Assembly: GCA_014529385.2 (NCBI GenBank)
Contig: CM043944.1
Span: 52,883,268-52,947,267 of the forward strand
DNA: 64,000 bases
Source: Adiantum capillus-veneris
Lineage: Eukaryota; Streptophyta; Polypodiopsida; Polypodiales; Pteridaceae
Direction of reading: 5' to 3'
This document shows positions 24,553-37,452 of this stretch, one piece after another (within the stretch, counting starts at the first letter, position 1; each line of letters opens with the position of its first letter). The position numbers and the translations under genes were made by a program. The notes beneath the pieces are model-generated. The model was not told the origin of the DNA, ran no database searches, and saw only the letters and a list, made by a program, of their open reading frames with translations.

Positions 24553-25002
24553 CTTGAGGAGAACCTCAACAAGGTCCAGTTGATGACTTGGACATTAACC
24601 CCACCTGAACACATGTGTTTGTGAGACCACTGAAGTCAAATCAAAATCGCATGGAGCTTCTTTTACGATTACCCCCTCCGTGTGGGGGGCACCTAAGTCT
24701 TTTGAGTTCACAACTCATTAGATAGATCTTTCAAGTCTCTTGGGATTAGTAGGTGAAAGGATATAAGTCCCAAAAAGGACTGCCCTTCCGCCGAAATGTC
24801 CAACACTCTTTGGTTTAGAGCGTTAGAACTAAATCAAACATGAAAGCCATAGTTCCTACCACTTTAAAGCTTCTCTTGTTCTTTCTCTTATAGCCCGCAC
24901 ACAACTCACCATGGTTACCTTGATTACGTAATACCGATTTCTCGAAAGGAGCAAGAAGAGGCATGCCACTTGGCATTCATTGATTTGTTTCAAGAATTAA
25001 CG

Positions 25003-25006
<4 letters not shown>

Positions 25007-25040
<34 letters not shown>

Positions 25041-25193
25041 CGTGCCGTTTTATTAGAGAGAAAAGCACCCTTCTGTTTTTAGAGAGCAAAGCAAAGCATG
25101 GCCGTCTGTTTTTAGAGATAAAAGAAAAGCATGGCCGCGGCCACCCAATTTATATAGCACCCAGCAGAGAGAGATCAAGCAATTCCCTAGCGC

Positions 25194-25236
<43 letters not shown>

Positions 25237-25447
25237 AAGCAAGGCAACTGACGCGGAGCAAGTGCAGAGCAGAGCTTGGAGAGGTAATTCGTTAATATTT
25301 TCTGTAGTCTTGCTTTTCGGGGAGAGAGAAAGAGAGAGAGAGAGAGTCGTGCAGGGCGTGCACCTTGCTGTAGAAACGAAAGTGCTACCCAGAGACGGAC
25401 TGCCGCGGGGGGGGAGAGAGACGGACTGCCGCGGGGGGGGGGGGGGG

Positions 25448-25501
<54 letters not shown>
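25007..25501 (+). repeat. Cluster of GA microsatellites and a poly-G run
   Basis: GA runs lie at about 25007-25038, 25198-25234, 25322-25346 and 25450-25501. Between them AGACGGACTGCCGCGGGGGG occurs twice (about 25394 and 25420), the second copy extending into a G run of about 20. Confidence 0.93.
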
Positions 25502-25503
<2 letters not shown>

Positions 25504-26080
25504 CTGTCACGTACAGCTCCCCTGTTTGCATCCCCAAGGCCCGCCCCTCTGCATCCCCAAGGCCTGTCTCTGCATCCCCAAGGCCCGTCCCTCAGTGCAC
25601 TTCACCTGCTCTTCTCCTCCTTCTCTATGGCCCTGCTTGTAGTGCCATCTCCATATCATGGCGACCCTGTGACAACCTCCAACCTGCAAAAGCAACGCCC
25701 ACGTCTGGGCCTCCCCTGCACAGCAAGGCCGCCTCCTGCTTCCTCAAAACCTCCGCTCTCCTTCCCACCACAGATGACGCCCTCCTCGGCTGCCGACTAC
25801 TTGGCTGCCCTTGCTCCACGAGCTGGCCCCCTCCCCACATATGGCCGCTTCCTCTTCCCTCCTTCCCTCTGTGACCTGCACATGGCGGCACTCCAACAAA
25901 TAGTGCTCTCGCCTTCAGTCGACTACAGACTACATCTCGTTTTCTAATTTATTATGGCATCTTTTTTTTTAAAAAAAATTATACTGCAACTTAGTGGCCA
26001 TTCCCACCGAACACAACCCGCGGCCAACCCACGGCCGCTCATTCCGCCAACACCCACGGCAAGGCTTCAATGCCGATGAT
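25502..26080. other. GC-rich stretch without a supported gene
   Basis: The open frames here are proline-, alanine- and arginine-rich on both strands at once, as expected from base composition. A tandem CATCCCCAAGGCC motif repeats three times at about 25529-25585. I do not call a gene. Confidence 0.5.
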
Positions 26081-26099
26081 CAAAGAAGTTCACATAATT

Positions 26100-26210
26100 T
26101 CCCTTCACTTGTTGAGAAATTGCCCTGTCAATTCGAACAGTGCCTCCATTGAGAAGACAGCACGGCCGCAAACCGAACATCCAAACCACTAAGCCACCAT
26201 AATTAGGGTC
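26100..26210 (-). mobile_element. tRNA-like sequence, possible SINE head
   Basis: On the minus strand TGGCTTAGTGG (26196-26186) is a good A box and CTGTTCGAATT (26140-26130) a good B box, about 45 bp apart, close to normal tRNA spacing. The sequence between does not fold into an obvious cloverleaf by eye, so a tRNA-derived SINE is likelier than a functional tRNA. Confidence 0.4.
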
Positions 26211-26809
26211 TTGCTTGACAAGGGTCTGCAAGCACAAGGTAGCTTTGGCGCACATATCACAGAAACACTTCGTGACGATTTCCATCAAGCTTCAACACTT
26301 TGATGCCTCTCAGCCTGGCAAAGCTTCGGAACGGCCTTCGACCAACTTCGAGCCACATTTAGCATACACATCCAATGATACCTGTCACACTTGGCGTCCG
26401 GGATAGGCTCAACCACATTGTCGCGACCCTGCCTACTGCCATACACCTGCAATGAGCTTGTCCACGGGTCGACATTTTCTTGGTGTGCGAACGTTCCCGA
26501 CGGGATTATTGAATTTGTGGAGGACGGTGCCAACTCCACGCCATGCATGCGTATGATTTTTCTTTTTTTTATGGGCACGAGCATCCCCCAGCACGTACGC
26601 ATATTTAAACATTATGTTTTGCAATATCTTTTGCCCGATACGTCTGCTAACTACAAATTTCAATGGTCTTGTTGGGTGGTCGAGGCTGTGAGAATAACTT
26701 CCAACATACATGTATCTAGATGATATTGTAAGTCTAAGAGACTGTTAATGTTGTAAGAAACTATCCCAAGAGACCTTAAACATCTAGCCCCGCTGAGGAG
26801 CTATTGAAC

Positions 26810-26810
<1 letters not shown>

Positions 26811-26904
<94 letters not shown>
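26811..26904 (+). repeat. Long (GA)n microsatellite
   Basis: A GA run of about 94 bp with a single ACAG interruption near its start. Confidence 0.98.
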
Positions 26905-26906
<2 letters not shown>

Positions 26907-27075
26907 CAGTCTGCAATCACAAGATGCTAATATAGACAAAAAGGAAAAATCACAATGGTAGGGTTAGTCTAGGGCTTTTCGATTATACTGTTGAGCAGTA
27001 GCCAATTACTTTTTGGAAGTATAATTCACGAAGATATTGTTAGTCGAAGGATTTTCGATTTTCTAGCTGCCTCCA

Positions 27076-27079
<4 letters not shown>

Positions 27080-27145
<66 letters not shown>

Positions 27146-27147
27146 GG
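27080..27147 (+). repeat. (GA)n followed by poly-G
   Basis: A GA run to about 27134 followed by 13 G residues. The flanks (TTAGTC-AAGG-TTTTC motifs at about 26965, 27043 and 27193) recur three times, so the microsatellites at 26.8 and 27.1 kb sit in a local duplication. Confidence 0.93.
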
Positions 27148-27599
27148 AAGAGGGAGTCTGCATGCATCTTGCGTAATTCATGATCATATTGTTAGTCTAA
27201 GGCTTTTCAATTATACTATTGCCAATTACTTTTTTGAAGTATTTCACGATGATATTGTTAGTGGCCATGCTAGTCCTTTCTTAAAAAATACTGCGTGCAT
27301 GCTTGTTCCTTGAATCAAATGTAAGAAAGCAAAGCTAACAAACTATCGTCATTTTTTTTATTAAAAAAAATATTTTACTAAAAAAACTAGCCCCTCTAAC
27401 ACTAGAGGAAAAGCATAAGCCCCCCTTCAACATTGGAGGGGATAAAAGTAGCGGGGGAAGGGCACATTCCTTACGGTATTATAAAAAATGTGGAGAATTG
27501 TGCCAACTCCACACCATACTTATGTATGGGTTTTTTTTTCCACAGCACACCAGCATTCTGTGCACGATGTTTGCACAAAAAACACTAGCATTTTGCACG

Positions 27600-28830
27600 T
27601 GCATGTTGCTGAATTGTACGGTTTACTGCAACAAATAATTCCATGTTGTCAATTAACGTAAAACTTCTGCATTGCCTTTTTAATTGAGAAACCATATTTC
27701 CTTCAGTGATGAAGGTTGCTCATCTATTATGTAGTACTATGATGTTGTTGACGAAAATCTAGGGATCAATTGATTTCTAGTATATTGTTTACTATCATCA
27801 ACTTATCGTTCCAGGTTTAGAGGTCGTTTTTTTGTGTGCATATCAATTTAGGGTATGAAGAAGAAAAGTGAACTTTTTTTTTGTGCATATCAATTTAGCG
27901 CCTTAAGAAGAAAACCAAATTTTATTTCTGTTGTTGAGTAGATGTGAACGACTGTATGAATCTCCAAAAGCCTGATCACTTCGACATCAATCGTCCTCTC
28001 GATTGCAAATGTCGTACTCTCCCATTCCTATATGACACTCCAAAAGCCTGATCTCATCGACATCAATTGTCTTATTGATTGCAAATGTCGTCATCTCCCA
28101 TTTGTGTACGTCCACGTGCATATTGATGTATTGTACGGTTTACTGCAACAAATAATTCCATGCTGTCAACTAATGCAAACCTTTTGCATTGCCTTTTTTT
28201 TATTGAGAAAAAACCATATTTCCTTAACACTCTGCCATTGGTTGGTGATTTAGTGATCAAGGTTGCTCATCTATTATGCAATACTATGATGTTGTTGCTG
28301 AAAATCTAGGGATCAATTGATTGCTAGTATATTTTTTAGTGTTATCAATTTATCGTTCCAAGTTCAGAGACTGTTTTTTTCTGTACATATCAATTTAGGG
28401 TTTTTTCTTGTACATATCAATTTAAGGTATTAAAAAGAAAACTGAATTTTACTTCTGTTGTTGAGTAAATGTGAAGGACTGTATGACTCTCCAAAAGCCT
28501 GATCACTTCGACATCAATCGTCCTCTCGGTTGCAAATGTCGTGCTCTCCCATTCACACACTATAGTCACCATCTCATTTGTGCACCTCCCCGTCTTAAAC
28601 TATAAAATTAAGCTTAGCTCTGCTGTGGCGTAAATACAGGGACCTATATGACACTCAAAAAGCTTGATCACTTCGACATCAACTATCTTATCAATTGCAG
28701 ATGTCGGCATCCCTCATTTGTGTACATCCCCGTCTTCAACTGTAAAATTTACCGCACACCAAAAGCATGATTACTTCGACACCAACCGTCCTCCAATTGC
28801 AAATGTCGTTGTCTCCCATCCAAACACACT
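27600..28830 (+). repeat. Tandem duplication (period about 515 bp) with nested short repeats
   Basis: The block starting TTGTACGGTTTACTGCAAC at about 27614 recurs at 28131 with point changes and small indels, and similarity continues for about 400 bp. Each copy ends in a unit of about 75 bp containing CCTGATCACTTCGACATCAA and GCAAATGTCG. That unit occurs five times in all (about 27970, 28045, 28495, 28660 and 28765). No coding sequence is evident. Confidence 0.85.
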
Positions 28831-29312
28831 GTGGTGATTGCGTCCTTCTTACACACACCCCATTCTAAACTGTAAAGTTGCAATTAGTTATAGAACTCCA
28901 TTGTTTAACTTGGCGACTACAAAGATCCGATCCCGTTCTACAACATTGGCTACCATTTTGACCCCCCACATGTCGTTGCGCCTGACTGAACCATTTTCTG
29001 CTAGTTCCCATTGTAGGAGCACAATTCCCATGAGTTGTTACCCTTAGCACGCCATCCAATGTGAAACAATTGCACTTCCTATTAGTTTGTACGTGGAGGG
29101 CTCGTCCTAGGCTACGAGCATCGATCTTGCCCAAACATATTGCACTGCTTTATCAACTATTTGATGTCATTTGCAAAATTCATTTATACACACTAATTTA
29201 TTCTATACAATATGGGTCATTGATGCAACAAATATCACTCCCCTTTTGAGCTGTGAAGTGATAAATTCTCTCGCCAATACATCATAATGTCGTTTGAATG
29301 GTTGTAGGTAAA

Positions 29313-30637
29313 ATGCTTCCCGATCAAGCAGTGCAATTGAAAAAGAGATTACGCACACAATTAGTGTGTGTAGTGGATGCCCTCACATTATACGAGATAA
29401 CAACAACCTTGTGAGATGAGTGGCGCTTGCAGGCCTTTCTCTCTGAAGTGGTCCGCTCAACAGCCTCGAAGTTTGAGGGCGCAGATATTAGTGACGTACA
29501 GCATCTTCTCTTTAGTATTGTTGGAGACATGCCAAAATGCGCTATCGACCTGCGAGCTGACTTACCAGAGGGCATACAAATGGAGAAATTACAACATTGG
29601 TATAACTGCTGGAAGATTGAAAAGGAAAAATCCACTCGCGCAAGGAATATTGACACACAGAACACCTTCAGTAAGAAATTGCGGAAGGAGACCCTTCAAG
29701 ATAGCAGAGGATCGATGTCTAGTTTGCACATTCAGAAAACTGTACTGAACTCATTTTGCTCTGTCACCTTGGGCATTCCATTTGAGGCTATAAAATGAGG
29801 AAGGAAACTAGGATCTGGGTCATATGGAGACACTTATGAATGCAAGATCGAAGGGATTTCTTTCCTTCCGTCCAACAATGTGTATTGTTGTAAGGAATTC
29901 AAAGGTCAAGCAAAACAACAATTCAAATCATTCGCAATCGAGAGCAGTGTTGACCTCAATCACCGAGGTGTTGTGCGTGCTCTTGCACATACAATTCAAT
30001 CACCATGGATACTTATATTTCCTTATTTCAATGGATCTTCCCTTGGCAATTTGATGGAGTGTGTGCCTACACCTTTTGGAAGCATCAGTGAAATTGTACT
30101 TGCGATGGGTGATCAAAAACACAAAAAACCAACTGAACTGGAGTTGCAGCAATGCAGGCTTATCATCAATCATGCTTTGTCTTTGATTTATGCACTAATA
30201 AAAGCTTTGGCATTTGCACATGAGAATGGAGTTATTCACAATGACCTTCACCCTTGGAACATTATGCTAGACTTCACTAGAGAGGGAATACCAAGAGTAG
30301 GAATTATAGATTGGGGTACGGTCTTGCCCTTCGACCACCGTATGAGAGAAGACCAACAAATATTCGTAAGACAAAAGAGCATACCAAGAGGCCTTGGCAA
30401 GCAGCCAAACTACTGAATACCAGATCTACATGCCCTTGGAGCAAATCAACCGATCATGTATATGCACTTGCATGGGTCATCAATCAGCTTGGTATTTTCT
30501 GCAACGAATTTTGTGTGTATTACAAACTTGACTTGATGCAAACAAGTACTGCTGTAGAGGTTGAAGCCATACAAAATATAACAACAATGCCTACCTTCTG
30601 GAGAATCCGTCTAAAAGAAAGACGCTTGCTGATCTAG
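29313..30637 (+). pseudogene. Protein-kinase-like pseudogene
   Basis: From ATG 29313 one frame runs to 30416, broken by two TGA codons (29412-29414 and 29796-29798). The second half shows kinase motifs: glycine loop GSGSYGDTYE (about 29811), a CCKEF lysine strand, the catalytic loop VIHNDLHPWNIMLD (about 30225-30270) and IIDWGT (about 30303), which sits where DFG is expected. After 30400 the reading shifts frame (RPWQAAKLLN, then DHVYALAWVIN). The N-terminal 160 residues are unrecognised. HND and DWG variants depart from classical plant kinases. Both TGA codons could derive from CGA by C-to-T change. It lies 0.3 kb before the Helitron replicase and may be a passenger of it. Confidence 0.75.
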
Positions 30638-30953
30638 ATAAAGATCTGGAACATTTGCACATGCACCCCGAACAATGCTTGCGTCCCATCTCTGAAATGT
30701 GTATTTCTTTTTTCCACTGATCCTAGAAAATTTATCGCAACTGCCAAGCTCTCTTTATTTATTGAGCTGAAAGTTCCATTATGGTTTGCAATAGTTCTTT
30801 GAACATTAATTTGTTGCCTACTTCCATTATATTCATCCCTTCTACTTCTTTTTTCGTCGTCCAATTTCATTATATTAGCTGTCCCTTCTAATTTGAATCG
30901 GACTAACTTGTATCTATTGTGTTCACAGTTGCATTTAAGTGTAGGTCTTCTCA

Positions 30954-32770
30954 ATGGCAATCGCTACTACGCTACGTGCTACCCGCAAAAGGCGCCGTGA
31001 ATACGTCGCTTTTCAAACTATGAATAGACGAAAAGTTCTACTCTGTCTTGTTGCTTCTTCATGGTTTAATGTGCAACATATTTATGAGGCTTGGCAAGAA
31101 GAATGCAACATCACAGCTCGCAACATTTCCATTTGCGGAAGTTGTGGCATTTGCAACCTATCAAAAAAAGATACCCACAATGATGATCTTAATACCACAC
31201 GCCCCGAAGCAAGCAAGTGCAATCTTATTGCAAACAACTGCAATGCATAATCTCAACGTGAATTGGACTTGCTGTTCAGCTTGCCTGAAAAGTTCACGAG
31301 CAAGCAGTGTTGTCATCTTGCAACCCGACTACATACAAGCCATCCTAAACACAAATCAACTAATTGTGCAACTCCTTAGCGTCATCGATGTTACAATCAG
31401 CGTCACAAAAACAACAACTGCGGTTGCAAAAGGCTTGCTTGATAGAAGATCACTACTCGACAATCCACTGATCTGCTCGTCAACAAAGCAAAACATGTCT
31501 CAGCCAACTTCATTACTTGCAAACACGCCACTAGCAGCAGTGCTAGCATACAACATAAAGAATAATCCAATTCTCAAGAAGTACCGGTGCATCGCTGAGC
31601 AGCCAAACAAAAGGACATCTATTTGTATTCTATCAGCATCGGCTATACAGAATATCGTAAGGGACCACTCAGAGAACAATCCATTTGAACTTATGCAACA
31701 AGCAGAAGCACAATGTGAAATTAGCAAATTACAAAATTTGTTCAGCACAACAAAGAGAACTGCATTTACTGCTAAAGACAAACACGAGTTTGGTTCCATA
31801 CAAATACGTGATACCGCTTATCTAAGCGAGCGGACAGTTAGTTTTCAATACAATGGACTTCCGTCTCATGAATCTGAAGTGCAGGATATTACATTAGAAT
31901 CAGGGATATTCCCTTTCCTGTTTCCCACAGGAAAAGGAAACTACCAAGGAGAATTTGACTTCAGTGAATACATTAGAATGAGAATCGGAACTTCCTTCTC
32001 TGTATACACATTGTACAAGCCATATTTGCTCATGATGTACCAATTGAAACAAGCTATCATGATTGCAAACTCCACAAACAGTACATTTTTACAAAGGGAT
32101 ATTGATAACTACAAACGAGCACACACCGCGGCATCTACACATGATGCAGTGAAGCATATTATTCGATACAATCTCCCAGCCACAATGCCAAGTACTCCAC
32201 CATGGCATCGACAAAACTTGAGAGACCTCATAACAATGGTGGACACATGGGGACTACCACATTTGTTCTTGACATTCACTACTGATGAGGTTTCCCAAAC
32301 AAGATGGCAAGAAGTCATCACAATTGAAAAACTTGCTCAAGGCTACAACCAAGACTTCAAGTGGAACGATAGAGTGTGCAACACTGTTTCACCTTCGCTT
32401 GCATGCTTTCCTGAATAAACACATCATCAATGGAAGCAGCATACTTGGCCATGTAGACCATCACATGGTGCGCTACGAAGTGCAAAATCGAGGCTCACTA
32501 CATGCACATGTCATACTGTGGATCTCTAACGAAGATTTGTGCCAAGTTACAAATGAGATTGCTGCATACATACCAGCAGAATCACAAGACACCTTCACCA
32601 CTGAGCTACGAACCCTCATTACCACGAAACAGATACACAGATGCAGAGACTCTTGTAGAGTCATGGGATCAGCTAGAGTGTGCAAATACGGATTTCCGTT
32701 TGAACCACAGTACAACACGACTTCAACTATGGATGCATGTACTGCTAGATGGCTTTACTACCACCCTGGG
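30954..32770 (+). pseudogene. Helitron Rep domain (first half of RepHel), interrupted
   Basis: The N-terminal part begins near ATG 30954 (ATLRATRKRRREYVAF) and changes frame near 31200. The 31048-32418 frame has the Helitron N-domain landmarks: FPFLFPTGKG near 31910, YIRMRIG, then LPATMPSTP and DTWGLPHLFLTFTTDEVS (about 32178-32290). After a frame change near 32370 comes the HUH motif LHAHVILWI (about 32498-32523), preceded by YEVQNRG, then VCKYGFPF. Rep nicks and rejoins DNA for rolling-circle transposition. Coding stops at RWLYYHP near 32770, where foreign sequence enters; the remainder resumes at 44397. Confidence 0.9.
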
Positions 32771-32780
32771 TCCTCAGCAT

Positions 32781-32879
32781 CTTAGTCAACAAGCATGAAA
32801 AGCACATGAAGAACCTTAGTCATCAAGAACAACAAGCACCTCAAGAACCTTAGTCAGCAAGCACGACAAGCACCTCAAG
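32781..32879 (+). repeat. Minisatellite, three 34-bp units
   Basis: Units starting CTTAGTCA-CAAG begin at 32781, 32815 and 32849 with a few differences. They sit immediately inside the right border of the interrupted Helitron exon. Confidence 0.88.
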
Positions 32880-34873
32880 CTTGGGCCGGGTTCCCACCTC
32901 AAGCTCAACAGCCCTAGCTTACCTAAGGTCAAAGGACTTTTAACACTAACCTTTGCAGGTTTTTAATGAAGCTAACCCTATGGTATTTTAAGCTCCATTG
33001 GCTAGCCTTGGTCTTTGATAGACCATCTCTCATTTGGACCCCTTTACCATTGGCCCCGCGTTGAGATAGATCTGTAAGCACATGTCTATATTCTAACCCT
33101 TGTTCATGTTTATTCTCCCACATTGAATGATCAGTTTAATACAAGAAAATCATTTGGGTTGGTTAGATATTAGATTTTATGAAATTAACTCTCTCTTGAA
33201 ATCATAGTCGTCCTATGAGGTAGAGATAAAGCCTTAGTCATTAGTCAATGTTTCCTAGCGAGTAGAGGATCTATTTTCACCCTATGACATCATTCCAAGA
33301 TGGATGACTAATCCATTTGGTGCTTGGGAGACATAGCTATCGCAAGCATGTATACTCTTTAGTCCATTTCATTTTTTCAAAGTAGAGTGACAAATTCTAC
33401 TTGATGTTGGAGAGACGTCGTTATAACAAACATGATCTTAAGCATGCATACTATTTGAACTTGTGCACAATAAAGAAAGAACTAGTCTTATAAGTCAAAA
33501 ACATTGTTCATTCAAAAGAAATTTGTACATTTTCTTAATCTAATGTAGCATTTGTAAGCATTGACAAGGTTCATACTATCCTTAAGCTGTATTCCTTGTA
33601 TCCATCTAGCATATTCAAAAGGATAATTTTTGAACTTAATAAGATATCATCGGATAATCTTACCATGCCATAGTACCTTGTCTTCATGCCGAAGGATAGC
33701 TTCGGGTTGTAGCATCTCTTCTTGGTCTTTGATTTCGGGAGAGTCTTCAATAATTGGCTCACTTGGTGGCTCTCCCTTGTAGGGATTGAGTAGGCTCACA
33801 TGAAAAGCATTGTGTATGAGCTAATGGTTGGGAAACTTGAGTTGATAAGCCATCTAATAGATTGGCTTCAAGATTTGAAAAGGATCATAGTATCTTTTTG
33901 CTAATTTAGCATAATACTTTTGATGGCCCGTATGATTTTTGCCCGTTGTTTGCCTCGATCAAGCCTTGGGAAACTTAAGAAAGACCCAAACATTTTCCTT
34001 GAATGTTAAGGCCCTTCTGTGCTTGTTTACCTCAATCAAGCCTTGGGAAACTTAAAAAGACCCAAAAATTTTCCTTGAATGTTAAGGCCCTTCTGTGCTT
34101 GTCAGCAGTAGCGTTTTGCCTTTGTTGAGAGATGGATATAGCCTCCTTAATCTTTTGAAAAGATTCTTGTAGGTCACAACTATACTCATTGGAAGTGAAG
34201 ATTATCCCATGTACTTTAAGTAGAAAGGGACTTTTAGGTCTTCCCTCACTGATTTCAAAGGTTCTTTTCTTGTAGAAGCATGTACAATATTATTGTACTC
34301 TTATGCTACAAGATGTAATTAGTTCAGTAGGTTGAGTATTGTAAGATTGGCTATCTCACTTTCACCATCTGTTTGTGGGTGATAGGCCGAAGAGAAATTC
34401 AATCTTGTACCTATATTTTCAAAGAGACCTTTCCAAAAATTAGTGGTCATTCTAGGATCTCTATCTGAGACGATGGATGTTGGTAATACATGGTGTTTGA
34501 AAATCTGTGATATGAAGAGAATTGCCATTTGGTGTGCCTTAATAGTATTTCTGACAGGAATGAAGTGTGCTTGCTTGCTAAACTTGTTTGACTATTGTCC
34601 ATATTCTCGTATTCCCATAGATAGACTTGGGTAATCCAAAGATAAAATCCATGGATAAACTCTCCCATGGTGAATTTGGAGTAGGCAATGGCTAGAGTAA
34701 TCTAGGTTGCTTCCCTCTATCAAACTTGGTCTTTTGGCATACCACACATTTTGAAACATACTCTTGTATGTCCACTTTCATGATAGGCCAAAAGACATAT
34801 GTTCTACTCCTCGAAGAGTAGGTTGAATGCCTCTATGTCCCACATAAGGAGGAGCATGTGATTCATACATGAC
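32880..34873 (-). pseudogene. Ty3/Gypsy element: integrase and C-terminal part
   Basis: On the minus strand, from the insertion site at 34873 downward: a zinc-binding lead-in (YVGHRGIQPTLRG near 34850), the integrase core (SDRDPRMTTNFWKGLFENIG near 34460, HPQTDGESEIAN near 34380), an RYYDPFQILKPI segment near 33890, and a chromodomain-like end (KVLWHGKIIRRYLIKFKNYP, about 33680-33620). Many stops and shifts interrupt it. It continues the RT part at 42758-44396, from which it is separated by the pol-less LTR element. A 3' LTR was not identified between 32880 and 33500. Confidence 0.87.
33953..34102 (-). repeat. 77-bp tandem duplication in Gypsy integrase tail
   Basis: Copies start at 33953 and 34030 (CCTCGATCAAGCC / CCTCAATCAAGCC) and differ at few positions. 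Confidence 0.88.
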
Positions 34874-35744
34874 TGTTAGTAGCGGCTAACACAGGCTACA
34901 CCAATTATGCACCAAGCTGTGGATATGCTATAGTGCACAATATTTTCTATTCACATTGTATAAGGTCTTGGGCTCATTTGAGAGTTCCAAAGTTGTATAT
35001 GCTAGCCAGAAAGCTCAACTTAATCCCATAGGAGGAGACATTGTGGTGCATGCCTTTATAAGGAACCCTTTTATGCAAAGAGATCATTCTGGAGTGGTCC
35101 TTTTGAGAAATCTCTCCCTAGAGTAGGTCTTGATGGCCTAGCCTTTGAGCTTAATGCCCATGCTTAGAAGGCTAGTGCTAATCACATGTAATTAGTGTAA
35201 TCCTCTCTTAATTAATCTAGTTTTCATTATGTTGTCAATCATGTTTCTCTACTTTCTGTCATTGTTTTGAAGTGTTGACCTTTTCTAATCCAACTCTTAC
35301 TTATGCTAAGCTACTCTGATTAGTGAAGTCCTTATCTAATTCTCTCGATTAAGTGGAGTGGGCGTACTCGTGATTGAGGGATTAGAGTTGTCCTCTAATG
35401 GTGTGCCTGTGTGTGTGTAGGTTTAAGAAGCCTTGAGCTTAACTTTGATTTGGACACCATGATTGGCATGGTTGGGGTGGCCGACTTGAATGAGATCTTG
35501 TGTGCTTAATCGTCAATGCATGTAATTAGAGTTGTGCTTGAGAGACTCGAAGATTAGTGTGTTTCACTTCGTTGCTTGATGTGTGTAGATGATTGCTTGT
35601 ATTGATGCTTGATGTGAGATTAGCATTAGTTGATTTGGGATGATTTCTATTTCCATTGGAGGATGCACGCTCTTGAATCCTCTCAATCTTTGCATCCGAT
35701 GACGCTCTCGCACATTCTTTGTGTGATGCCTTCAAGCCCTAGCC

Positions 35745-35805
<61 letters not shown>

Positions 35806-35855
35806 GATTGATAGATTTTGTGGGAGATTGCCTATGCAATGGCGAGCCTCCAACA
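34874..35855 (+). repeat. 5' LTR of the pol-less element (982 bp)
   Basis: Begins TGTTAGTAGCGG and ends GCCTCCAACA. It contains a CT run at about 35748-35803. Confidence 0.92.
35748..35803 (+). repeat. (CT)n microsatellite in 5' LTR
   Basis: A run of about 54 bp. The matching site in the 3' LTR (about 42687-42704) has only about 18 bp. Confidence 0.95.
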
Positions 35856-35874
35856 TTGGCGCCGCTGCCGGAGA
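35856..35874 (+). promoter_or_regulatory. Primer-binding site of the pol-less element
   Basis: TTGGCGCCGCTGCCGGAGA abuts the LTR end. TGGCGCC starts are usual for primer sites of Gypsy-type elements in plants. Confidence 0.8.
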
Positions 35875-37450
35875 ACGGGTTGCCTACGCTAGTGGAGTTG
35901 AGGTTGCAAAAGATAAGAGTAATTTGATTACCGATTTCTTGTAATTATGTAGGATTTGATTTGTGTGTAGTATAATTAGGTCTAATTAGATGTGTATAGA
36001 GTGATTTCACCCTAAAAAACCCCTAAATTCTCTTTTGATTTTGCTAATTTTTCACTAACCTTCACTAATTTTGCATCCCTATTCATGCTAATTTCATGCT
36101 AATTGTACTAACTCCATGCTAATTTCATGCTAATTGTGCTAACCTAACCATTATTTTTTATTTGGAATGGATGCTAAATCCCCTTAATTGAGGAGGATCA
36201 TCACTCATAATTGCTCTTATCTATGCCTAATCATGTGATTGAGTGTTGATTTTGGTCAAAAAAAATTTCAATTTTGGACCGAATCGGAGTTGCACACATG
36301 TGTGTGCAATGGAGTGTCTACGCGAGGAGCCGTGACTAAGTGAGCAAGCCATCGATTGTAAGTAGATTGACCTACTCTATTCAATTTTTGATTGATTAAG
36401 TTGATCCCATTGAGTTGCTAAATCATTGCTAAAATTAGGTGTGTGTGTCTAATTGATGGAATTTATGCTTAATTTGATGAAATTGGAATGAAATTGGATG
36501 CCTAGATGCTTCAGGAATGGTAGTTTTGCATAAATTGTGTGTGCAAATCACTAAATTGATGTGTATGAGAGGCTATTCCGGTCATGGAGTAGGCCTAATT
36601 GCCAAAATTAGGGCAAGATTTGAATGTGTGTGTCCATTTTAAATAACTTTGATGAGAAGATTTATGGTCAAATTGAACACCTAAATGCTTGTAGATTGAT
36701 GATTTTGCAAGAAATGTGCGTGCAAACATTAGGAATTGGCCTAATTTCGTTGCTAATTGAGCAAAAGATTTGGATTTGTGCACCTAATTTTTGTGTGTGT
36801 GCAATGCTAAATTGAGTTAAAATTTGATCAATATTTGATAAAAAATGAGTTAATTTAGCATGTATATACTCATGTATGTGTGATCAAGTGTGCAATTGAT
36901 GAAATGCAATGAGTGTTTAATGAAATTTCTGCACAAATCGATGGCCTATATTTAGGTGTGTGTGCCTAATTAATGGCCAATTATGCCTAAATTGTGATTT
37001 GTCATCACTCACTCTTGCTCTCACTTGGTCTTGCTCACAGTGGGAACCACCTCCTTGTTGATAACATCATTAAGCCCATCTGTTTTACCTGCTGACCCGG
37101 AGTGGCGACACCACTTGCAGTTGGCGTTTTTGCAACACACACACTCAGGATGCCACCTGCCGAATGTGGCGCATAAAAAAAACCACCCACTTGACTTTGC
37201 TTTTGTCACAGAGACCCACACCCACACAGAATGGCCTCGTGGCTTGACCCGCGCAAGCTCAGCTCTCTATTGGTTGAGTTGGCTTGACCCCAGCACAAGC
37301 ACACACACCCACTTTCTTCGGTTGCAGCCTGCAGATGACCCGCCACACTCGCGCTAGCTCATTGCCACACACACACACAAATGATTCCCTCGCATGCACA
37401 CAGCTAGCCTGGCCCACCTCGCCAATTATGGCACTGCCTACCATAAACCC

Positions 37451-37452
<2 letters not shown>

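Noticed and set aside
25262-25947. Open frames rich in Arg/Glu, Pro and Ala near the GA and poly-G runs
   Set aside because: They arise from GA repeats and high GC, occur on both strands at once and show no domain.
29412-29798. In-frame TGA codons as selenocysteine or edited codons
   Set aside because: A further frame change after 30400 and the pseudogene surroundings make simple decay likelier; land plants lack the selenocysteine system, and reverse RNA editing is organellar.
30954-32770. Helicase and Rep as separate host genes (PIF1-like)
   Set aside because: The Helitron N-domain, HUH motif and PIF1 helicase occur in the fixed RepHel order, with the continuation at 44397 in register.
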